From positions 62,001 through 126,000 of the forward strand of contig NZ_JAJSAX010000003.1 in assembly GCF_021261315.1 (NCBI RefSeq): DNA of 64,000 bases, written 5' to 3'. Origin of the DNA: Epilithonimonas sp. JDS. GTDB lineage: Bacteria; Bacteroidota; Bacteroidia; Flavobacteriales; Weeksellaceae. Shown piece by piece: positions 57,353-64,000 of the stretch. Positions within the stretch are counted from its first letter, which is position 1; each line of letters opens with the position of its first letter. The translations under genes and the position numbers were made by a program. The notes below the pieces were generated by a model. It was not told the DNA's origin. It worked only from the letters and a program-made list of their open reading frames with translations, and ran no database searches.

Positions 57353-58330
57353 ATGACTGTCGCTATTGCTATATTGAATTGGAATGGAAAAAACTGGCTG
57401 GAAAAGTTTTTGCCGTCAGTAATCAAATATTCTTATGATGCGGAAATTTATGTTATTGATAATGCTTCCTCAGATGATTCTGTTCAATTTTTAAAATCAA
57501 ATTTCCCATCAGTAAAAGTTATTCAGAACCAAAGTAATTCTGGTTTTGCAGCGGGCTATAATGAAGGTTTAAAATCCATCACAGCAGACATTTACTGTTT
57601 GCTGAATTCTGATGTAGAAGTTACAGATCAATGGATTTCACCAATAACTAAACTCTTTTCTGAAAATCAAAATATCGCAGCCATTCAGCCAAAAATTCTG
57701 GATTTCAATCAAAAAAACAAATTCGAATTTGCCGGTGCTGGCGGTGGTTTAATTGATAATTTAGGCTACCCATACTGCCGGGGACGTGTTTTTGAAAATA
57801 TAGAATTTGATAACGGACAATATGACGATGAAACCGAAATCTTTTGGGCATCAGGCTGTTCCTTATTTATTCGTTCCGAGGATTTTTGGAAAATGAATGG
57901 TTTTGATGAGAGATTCTTTGCGCATCAGGAAGAAATCGATCTTTGCTGGAGATTAAAAAATGAAGGACGGAAAATTTATTATTGCGGAAAGTCAACAGTA
58001 TATCACGTCGGCGGCGGAACTTTAAAAAAAGAAAATCCAGAAAAAACTTACCTTAATTTCCGTAATAATCTATCAATGATGCTTAAAAATCTGCCATCAT
58101 CAAAAGTTTTTTTTATTCTATTTTTCAGGCTTCATCTCGACGGTTATGCGGCATTTTATCTGGCTTACAAAAATGGATGGAAATTTCTTTGGGCTGTTCT
58201 CAAAGCTCATGTTTATTTTTACATTCAACTTCCAAAGTCAATTCAGATGAGACAAAATCATCACATTGATCCTTATTATCAGACCAAATGGTTGATGTTC
58301 AAACATTTTTTAGGTTCAAAGAATAATTAA
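57353..58330 (+). CDS. family 2 glycosyltransferase
   Basis: 325 residues. GT-A fold: VAIAILNWNGKNWLEKF, VIDNASSDDS and LLNSDVEV (DxD-like metal site), GCSLFIRSEDFWKMNGFDERFFAHQEEIDLCWRL split over the acceptor region with the catalytic ED-like pair. This is the rhamnosyl-transferase-like (WcaA/RfbF) branch. C-terminal amphipathic helices suggest membrane association. Substrate unknown; probably cell-envelope polysaccharide. Its ATG abuts the acyltransferase stop and the exonuclease gene follows 4 bp later. Confidence 0.88.
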   Translation: MTVAIAILNWNGKNWLEKFLPSVIKYSYDAEIYVIDNASSDDSVQFLKSNFPSVKVIQNQSNSGFAAGYNEGLKSITADIYCLLNSDVEVTDQWISPITKLFSENQNIAAIQPKILDFNQKNKFEFAGAGGGLIDNLGYPYCRGRVFENIEFDNGQYDDETEIFWASGCSLFIRSEDFWKMNGFDERFFAHQEEIDLCWRLKNEGRKIYYCGKSTVYHVGGGTLKKENPEKTYLNFRNNLSMMLKNLPSSKVFFILFFRLHLDGYAAFYLAYKNGWKFLWAVLKAHVYFYIQLPKSIQMRQNHHIDPYYQTKWLMFKHFLGSKNN

Positions 58331-58334
58331 TAAA

Positions 58335-58889
58335 ATGAATTTCATAGCCTTAGATTTTGAAACTGCCACTCACGAAAAAAACTCAGCCTGCGAGCTGGGA
58401 ATTTGCATCGTGGAAGATGGCGTGATCAAAGAAACTAAATCCTGGCTCATAAAACCGCCATCCTATCCATATTTCAATTATCATAATGTTGCTGTGCACG
58501 GTATCAACCCGGAAGATGTGAGGAATTCTCCAACTTTCGGAGACATTTGGTATGAGATCGAGCAATTGATGTATGGAAACTTAATGATCGCCCACAACGC
58601 TTCTTTCGACGCTGGCGTTTTGCGTGGCTGTCTGGATCATTACGGATTTTTCGCACCGAAAATTAATTATTTATGCAGTATTGGGGTTGCAAAAAAGGCG
58701 TGGAAAAATCTTAAAAGTTATGGACTGAAAAGCCTTGCGGAACATCATGAAATCAACTTTAATCACCACCGGGCGGACGCAGATGCGGAAGTTTGCGCAA
58801 AAATTTCTCTGCTAAGTTTCGAAAGATTGATGATTTCCAGAAATGAAGAAATCACGGAAGTATTTAATAAAAAGATAAAGTTTCTTTAA
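58335..58889 (+). CDS. DnaQ-like 3'-5' exonuclease (DEDDh)
   Basis: 184 residues, single RNase H-like domain. Exo I is ALDFET with D7 and E9; Exo II is IAHNASFDAGVL; Exo III is HHRADADAEVCA with the DEDDh His-Asp pair. Similar to the epsilon subunit of DNA polymerase III and to stand-alone proofreading-like exonucleases. Cytoplasmic. Whether it binds the polymerase is not visible. Third gene in a run with the acyltransferase and glycosyltransferase. Confidence 0.88.
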   Translation: MNFIALDFETATHEKNSACELGICIVEDGVIKETKSWLIKPPSYPYFNYHNVAVHGINPEDVRNSPTFGDIWYEIEQLMYGNLMIAHNASFDAGVLRGCLDHYGFFAPKINYLCSIGVAKKAWKNLKSYGLKSLAEHHEINFNHHRADADAEVCAKISLLSFERLMISRNEEITEVFNKKIKFL

Positions 58890-58912
58890 GAACAAATAAT
58901 TATTAATCAAAA

Positions 58913-59296
58913 TCAATTGCTCAGAACTTCCGTCACCAAATTGAATTTTGGAATACTTACATTGAACTTTTCTTTCTCAAAATTTTCAAAAACATAATGA
59001 CCTTCCATATTGCCAACGCCGGACTTTAGGATCACATTTGAAAAATAACTGAACTTATCGCCGCTTTCTATGACAGGTGTCAAACCGATCACACCTGCAC
59101 CTTCAACTTCCGTAAATCCAAATCCTAAATCGTAGATCACCCATTTTCGTGAAAGTAATTTCACCGGAAGACTTCCAAGATTCTCAATCTCAATATTATA
59201 CCTGAAAACAAAACGGTTTTCAGAAGGATAACTGTTGAAATTATCATACTCAGTCGTCACGCTGACCCTTATTTCGGAAGTATTTTTAGAAACCAT
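58913..59296 (-). CDS. apaG: ApaG-domain protein
   Basis: 127 residues, the full length of ApaG. Core beta-sandwich with FVFRYNIEIENLGSLPVKLL, RKWVIYDLGFGFTEVEGAGV, G-x-x-P-V-I-E-S-G-D pattern (GLTPVIESGDKF) and MEGHYVFEN. Function in bacteria is unclear; linked to Co2+ resistance and diadenosine tetraphosphate in enterobacteria. Convergent with the exonuclease gene and divergent from purB. Confidence 0.93.
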   Translation of the reverse strand: MVSKNTSEIRVSVTTEYDNFNSYPSENRFVFRYNIEIENLGSLPVKLLSRKWVIYDLGFGFTEVEGAGVIGLTPVIESGDKFSYFSNVILKSGVGNMEGHYVFENFEKEKFNVSIPKFNLVTEVLSN

Positions 59297-59414
59297 TTTT
59301 ATCAGATTTAATTTGGAGATACAAATATCCCGCCGATTATTTGATTAAAAAATTATCTTTTGGTTAAATTGATTTCAATCTTAAATTTCATTTTATTCAG
59401 TCGGTTAATTTTCT

Positions 59415-59422
59415 TAATTTTG
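59415..59422 (+). promoter_or_regulatory. -7 box of purB
   Basis: TAATTTTG matches TAnnTTTG, 28 bp before the purB ATG. Confidence 0.5.
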
Positions 59423-59449
59423 TGTCATCTAAAAAGTAAAAAGAAAGAA

Positions 59450-60877
59450 ATGAATTCCTACAAAAACCCATTGGAAGAGCGCTATTCCAGTGAAGAAATG
59501 CTATTTAATTTTTCTCATAATAATAAGTTCCGTACTTGGAGAAAACTTTGGGTGGCTCTTGCTGAAATAGAAAAAGATCTAGGCCTTGAAATTTCGGATG
59601 AGCAGATCGCAGAACTGAAAGCCAATGTCGAAAATATAGATTATCAGATTGCCGCTGAATATGAGAAGAAATTCCGACACGATGTGATGGCTCACGTTCA
59701 TACTTATGGTGACGTTGCGCCTTCTGCAAAGGGAATTATTCACTTGGGAGCGACTTCGGCATTTGTAGGAGACAATACTGATTTAATTCAAATCCGTGAC
59801 GGACTTTTAATCATCAAGAAAAAGTTGATCAACGTGATGAAGAACCTTGCTGATTTTTCGATTCAATATAAAGACCTTCCGACATTAGGATTCACACATT
59901 TCCAACCAGCTCAGTTAACAACTGTTGGAAAAAGAGCAACACTGTGGTTACAGAGTTTGGTTCTAGACATTGAGGAACTTGATTTTTTCTTAGAAACTCT
60001 ACGTTTCAGAGGCGTGAAAGGAACAACAGGAACGGCTGCAAGTTTCCTAGAGCTTTTCAATGGCGATTATTCTAAAGTAAAACATCTTGACAAAGAGTTG
60101 TCAAAAAGATTCGGATTCGAAAAAGTTTTCGGCGTTTCTGGTCAGACTTACGACAGAAAAATTGATGCTAAAGTGGTGGCTTTATTAGGAAACATCGCAC
60201 AATCTGCACATAAATTTACCAACGATTTACGTTTGCTTCAAAACTTGAAAGAAGTTGAAGAACCATTCGAGAAAAACCAAATCGGTTCATCGGCAATGGC
60301 TTACAAGCGTAACCCTATGAGAAGCGAAAGAATCGGAGCACTGGCAAAATACGTGATGTCCTTGACAACGAGTTCTGCAATGGTGGCTTCAACGCAATGG
60401 TTTGAAAGAACTTTGGATGATTCAGCCAACAAGAGATTGACAATTCCACAAGCGTTTTTAGCTGTTGATGCAATCTTGTTGATTTGGAATAATATTATGA
60501 ACGGAATTGTGGTTTATCCAAACAGAATCAACAAACACATCGAAGAAGAGCTTCCTTTTATGGCGACGGAATACATTATTATGGAGGAGGTAAAAGCTGG
60601 TGGCGACCGTCAGGAAATCCACGAAGTGATAAGAGTTCACTCAATGGAAGCTTCGAAAAAAGTGAAAGAAGAAGGTAAAGAAAACGATTTGATTGAAAGG
60701 ATTTTGAATGATGAAACTTTGAAACTTGATAAATCAAAATTAAAAGAAGTTCTGGACCCGAAAAACTTTATCGGTTTTGCACCAATCCAAACAGAGGAAT
60801 TCATTGCGAATGAAGTTCAGCCGATTTTGGATGCGAACAGCGAATTGATCGGTTTGGAATCTGACCTTAAAGTATAA
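59450..60877 (+). CDS. purB: adenylosuccinate lyase
   Basis: 475 residues from the ATG at 59450 (MNSYKNPLEERYSSEEM), the usual family start, preceded by AAGAAAGAA. The fumarate-lyase signature is SSAMAYKRNPMRSERI; other blocks are DVMAHVHTYGD, HLGATSAFVGDNTD and THFQPAQLTTVGKR with the catalytic His. It makes AMP from adenylosuccinate and AICAR from SAICAR. Cytoplasmic tetramer. A terminator follows and then purL, a later enzyme gene of the same pathway. Confidence 0.97.
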   Translation: MNSYKNPLEERYSSEEMLFNFSHNNKFRTWRKLWVALAEIEKDLGLEISDEQIAELKANVENIDYQIAAEYEKKFRHDVMAHVHTYGDVAPSAKGIIHLGATSAFVGDNTDLIQIRDGLLIIKKKLINVMKNLADFSIQYKDLPTLGFTHFQPAQLTTVGKRATLWLQSLVLDIEELDFFLETLRFRGVKGTTGTAASFLELFNGDYSKVKHLDKELSKRFGFEKVFGVSGQTYDRKIDAKVVALLGNIAQSAHKFTNDLRLLQNLKEVEEPFEKNQIGSSAMAYKRNPMRSERIGALAKYVMSLTTSSAMVASTQWFERTLDDSANKRLTIPQAFLAVDAILLIWNNIMNGIVVYPNRINKHIEEELPFMATEYIIMEEVKAGGDRQEIHEVIRVHSMEASKKVKEEGKENDLIERILNDETLKLDKSKLKEVLDPKNFIGFAPIQTEEFIANEVQPILDANSELIGLESDLKV

Positions 60878-60881
60878 TCTG

Positions 60882-60905
60882 TGCAGCTTCGGCTGCATTT
60901 TTTTG
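60882..60905 (+). terminator. intrinsic terminator after purB
   Basis: Stem TGCAGC (60882-60887), loop TTCG, GCTGCA (60892-60897), then seven T. Short but GC-rich with a stable tetraloop. Confidence 0.85.
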
Positions 60906-60965
60906 TTATAAAATAAATCTAATAAATGATTTTAGAATGAAAGCTAAAATCTCATATCTATAAAA

Positions 60966-63900
60966 ATGAATAAAAGAATTTTCGTAGAAAAAAGAGGAAT
61001 TTTCGATGTAGAAAGTCCAAAAATTTTTGATGAAGTAAAAGCGGTAGTTCCGTCGATCCAAAGCGTAAAAGTTTACAACGTTTACGATATTTTTGAATTA
61101 AATGACGGTGAATTCGAAAAAGTGGTCAACAGCACATTTGTGGATCCTGTTACCGATATTTTAATCGAAGAAAATCCTGCGGAAGGAGTTTATTTCGCAC
61201 TAGAATTTTTGCCCGGACAATACGATCAGCGTGCAGATTCTGCGCAGCAGTGTATCGCTTTACTTACTGGAAATGAGAAATCAAAAGTAAGAAGCGGTAA
61301 GCTTATGCAGTTTGAAGGCATTTCAGAAGCTGATTTGGTGAAAATCAAAGATCTTTTGATCAATAAAGTGGAATCTCAGGAAAAAGATTTATCGACACTG
61401 AATATTCCTGCAGAAGAAACGCCTTCAAAGGTTTTGGTTCACGAAAATTTCATCAGTTTTGATGATGATCAGCTGGAAGAATTCTTTAATTCTCACGGTT
61501 TTGCATTGGGATTGGATGATTTGAAATTCATTCAGGAATATTTTAAAACTGAACAGAGAAATCCTACAGAAACTGAACTGAAAGTTTTAGACACGTATTG
61601 GAGTGACCACTGCCGTCACACAACATTCGAAACAGAACTGTCAAACATTGAATTTGAAGGTCAGTTTAAACATACATTGGAAACTATTTTCAATGATTAT
61701 ATCGAAAAAAGAAAATTCTTAGGACGCGAATTGAAACCAATTTCCTTAATGGATTTGGCGACGGTTTGCGGAAGGTATTTCCATAAAACAGGCAATCTGG
61801 ATAACTTGGTGGTTTCTGACGAAATCAACGCCTGTACCATCCAGATCGAAGCTGAATACGATGGCAAGAAAGAACCGTGGTATTTATTATTCAAGAATGA
61901 AACACACAATCACCCAACAGAAATTGAACCTTTTGGAGGTGCTTCAACGTGTTTAGGCGGGGCAATCAGAGATCCTTTGTCCGGACGTTCATTCGTTTTT
62001 CAGGCGATGAGATTGACGGGTGCTGCTGATGTTTTAGAACCTGTAAGTCACACATTGCCAGGAAAATTACCTCAAAAAACAATCACAAAACAGGCGGCAA
62101 ACGGTTATTCTTCTTATGGTAACCAAATCGGTCTCGCGACTACAATGGTTTCTGAAATCTACGATGAAGGCTACAAAGCAAAAAGAATGGAAGTTGGTTT
62201 TGTGACCGGCGCCGTTCCTGTAGACTGGGTAAGACGTGAAAAGCCGGAAGCTGGCGATTCGATCATCATTTTAGGTGGTGCGACTGGTCGTGACGGTGTT
62301 GGTGGAGCAAGCGGAAGTTCGAAAGAACAGGACGAAACTTCTATCCACACGATGAGTTCTGAAGTTCAGAAAGGAAACGCTGTTGAAGAACGTAAAATCC
62401 AGAGACTATTCAGAAATCCTGAAGTAACGAGGCTGATTAAAAAATCAAACGATTTCGGTGCTGGTGGCGTTTCTGTAGCCATCGGTGAAATTGCGGATTC
62501 TTTGGAGGTTAATTTAGATGTTTTACCTTTAAAATATGAAGGTTTGAACGGAACCGAGCTTGCCATTTCTGAATCTCAGGAAAGAATGGCGGTCGTGGTT
62601 GAACCAAAAGATAAAGAACAGTTCATCAAGTTCTGTGAAGCAGAAAACATTGTGGCTGTGGAAGTTGCAAAGGTGACAGATTCAGGCAGAATGCAGATGT
62701 TCTGGAAAGGTGATAAAATTGTTGACCTTTCAAGAGAATTTCTCGATACGAACGGATGCTCTAAAAGTCAGGAAGTTAAGATTACGCATCTTAATGAAGT
62801 GAAAGAAGAAACTCAGGTTTTCAACGAAGAGAATTTCTTGAAAATCCTTGCAGATAAAAACGTTGCCTCTCAAAAAGGTTTGTTGGAAATGTTTGATTCA
62901 TCAATTGGTGCGACCACGGTTGCGATGCCTTTGGGTGGAAAATATCAGCAGACTTTGATAGAAGGAAGCGCTCAGACTTTACCGATTTTGGGCGCAAAAG
63001 ATATTGAAACCGTTTCTTTTGCAAGTTGGGGATTTGATGCTGAAATTTCAAAGCAAAACTCTTTATTGGGAGCTTCTTACGCAGTCGTTGAAAGCGTTGC
63101 GAAAATCGTTGCGATGGGCGGCGATTATAAAAACATCAGATTTAGTTTCCAGGAATATTTTGAGAAATTGGGTCAGAACCCTGAGAAATGGGGCAAACCT
63201 TTGGCTTCGCTTTTGGGAGCTTATGACGCGCAAATCAACTTCGGTTTAGCGGCCATTGGAGGTAAAGATTCAATGAGTGGAACATATCAGGATTTGAATG
63301 TCCCACCAACGTTGATTTCATTCGCGTGTGCTAACGGTGAGAAGAAAAACGTAATCTCTCCGGAATTTAAACAGGCAGGAAATAAACTTTATTTCTTTAA
63401 CCATACACCTCAGGAAAATGGACTTCCAAACTATGAAAGTTTGAAGGCAGTTTTTGAATTGATTTTCGAAAATATAAAGGCTGGAAAAATCGTTTCAGTG
63501 AAGACTGTGAAAGAAGGTGGCGTTGCAGTTGCTTTAGCAAAAATGAGTTTCGGAAACAGATTGGGTGCTGAGATTACAGTTGATGAGAAATTATTATTAA
63601 CGAAAAATATAGGTAGCTTAATCATTGAATCTAATGAAGAATTAAGCACTGTAACACTTCAATTCATCGGCGAAGTAAGGAACTCTAATATTCTTAAAAT
63701 CAAAGATTCTAAATTTTCGATCGAAAAATTATTAGCAGCAAATACCAGGACATTTGAGAACCTTTTCTCAACAGTTGAAAAAGAAAAAATAACGGTTGAA
63801 ATCGATGAAAAATTAAACTCGATCAACCCAAGAAATATCATCATTAAGAAACACGGAATTGCTCAGCCAAAAGTATTTGCACCGATTTTCCCGGGAACAA

Positions 63901-64000
63901 ATTGCGAATACGATACGCTGAACGCTTTCCAAAAAGAAGGCGCAATTGTAAGCAGTTTACCATTAATCAATATCAACCACCAATTATTGGACGAAAGTAT
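60966..64000 (+). CDS. purL: phosphoribosylformylglycinamidine synthase, large single-chain type, 3' end cut by the window
   Basis: An open frame of 1011 codons from the ATG at 60966 (MNKRIFVEKRG) continues past the right edge. It is the long PurL form of about 1230 residues with all domains in one chain. An N-terminal PurS-like domain comes first, then the linker and FGAM-synthase domains (TYWSDHCRHTTFET, NETHNHPTEIEPFGGA, GLATTMVSEIY, GGKDSMSGT). The glutaminase domain is just starting (APIFPGTNCEYDTLNAF). The catalytic Cys and His of the glutaminase lie outside the window. It converts FGAR to FGAM in purine synthesis. No frameshift seen in the part present. Confidence 0.96.
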   Translation, partial: MNKRIFVEKRGIFDVESPKIFDEVKAVVPSIQSVKVYNVYDIFELNDGEFEKVVNSTFVDPVTDILIEENPAEGVYFALEFLPGQYDQRADSAQQCIALLTGNEKSKVRSGKLMQFEGISEADLVKIKDLLINKVESQEKDLSTLNIPAEETPSKVLVHENFISFDDDQLEEFFNSHGFALGLDDLKFIQEYFKTEQRNPTETELKVLDTYWSDHCRHTTFETELSNIEFEGQFKHTLETIFNDYIEKRKFLGRELKPISLMDLATVCGRYFHKTGNLDNLVVSDEINACTIQIEAEYDGKKEPWYLLFKNETHNHPTEIEPFGGASTCLGGAIRDPLSGRSFVFQAMRLTGAADVLEPVSHTLPGKLPQKTITKQAANGYSSYGNQIGLATTMVSEIYDEGYKAKRMEVGFVTGAVPVDWVRREKPEAGDSIIILGGATGRDGVGGASGSSKEQDETSIHTMSSEVQKGNAVEERKIQRLFRNPEVTRLIKKSNDFGAGGVSVAIGEIADSLEVNLDVLPLKYEGLNGTELAISESQERMAVVVEPKDKEQFIKFCEAENIVAVEVAKVTDSGRMQMFWKGDKIVDLSREFLDTNGCSKSQEVKITHLNEVKEETQVFNEENFLKILADKNVASQKGLLEMFDSSIGATTVAMPLGGKYQQTLIEGSAQTLPILGAKDIETVSFASWGFDAEISKQNSLLGASYAVVESVAKIVAMGGDYKNIRFSFQEYFEKLGQNPEKWGKPLASLLGAYDAQINFGLAAIGGKDSMSGTYQDLNVPPTLISFACANGEKKNVISPEFKQAGNKLYFFNHTPQENGLPNYESLKAVFELIFENIKAGKIVSVKTVKEGGVAVALAKMSFGNRLGAEITVDEKLLLTKNIGSLIIESNEELSTVTLQFIGEVRNSNILKIKDSKFSIEKLLAANTRTFENLFSTVEKEKITVEIDEKLNSINPRNIIIKKHGIAQPKVFAPIFPGTNCEYDTLNAFQKEGAIVSSLPLININHQLLDES

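Overview
The window reads as a Flavobacteriales chromosome, most likely a Weeksellaceae member such as Chryseobacterium or a relative. The reasons are a low GC content, a SusC/SusD pair, type IX secretion (T9SS) C-terminal sorting domains, Bacteroidota-type -7 promoter boxes (TAnnTTTG), and A/T-rich leaders instead of strong Shine-Dalgarno sites. The genus is an inference.

From about 0.2 to 43.3 kb, nearly every gene lies on the minus strand and forms one glucuronoarabinoxylan utilization locus. In transcription order (right to left) it holds a Nudix-type regulator, xylB, xylA, susC, susD, uxuA, an SDR mannonate oxidoreductase, uxaC, kdgK, eda, a hexuronate MFS transporter, GH95, two GH43, a tandem CE1 esterase, GH31, GH43-CBM6, GH27, GH31 with PA14, two more GH43-CBM6, GH97 and GH115. 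A terminator follows GH115. A separately transcribed T9SS-exported GH30 endo-glucuronoxylanase follows. The likely scheme is that GH30 cuts the chain at the cell surface and SusCD imports decorated oligomers. Periplasmic or inner-face exo-enzymes then remove acetyl/feruloyl, methylglucuronate, galactose, L-galactose, xylose and arabinose. XylA/XylB handle xylose, and the UxaC-UxuB-UxuA-KdgK-Eda route takes glucuronate to pyruvate and glyceraldehyde 3-phosphate. Stem-loops after susD and after the SDR gene probably set relative expression.

From 43.3 to 46.7 kb is a decayed zone. It holds an AT-rich regulatory region with repeated TTATGATAAG motifs, a T9SS protein pseudogene with several lesions, a 5'-truncated pirin-like pseudogene, and the relic of a serine recombinase. 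A CAU-anticodon tRNA at 46.7 kb, its 3' end facing this zone, marks the border with core genes.

From 46.8 to 64 kb is ordinary core genome: mce, then a tpiA/TerB-like/DoxX-like/DUF1599 operon, folP, a ClC antiporter, a T9SS GEVED protein, rpsF-rpsR-rplI, a thioredoxin-like protein, an acyltransferase, a glycosyltransferase, a DnaQ-like exonuclease, apaG, purB, and purL, which runs off the right edge.
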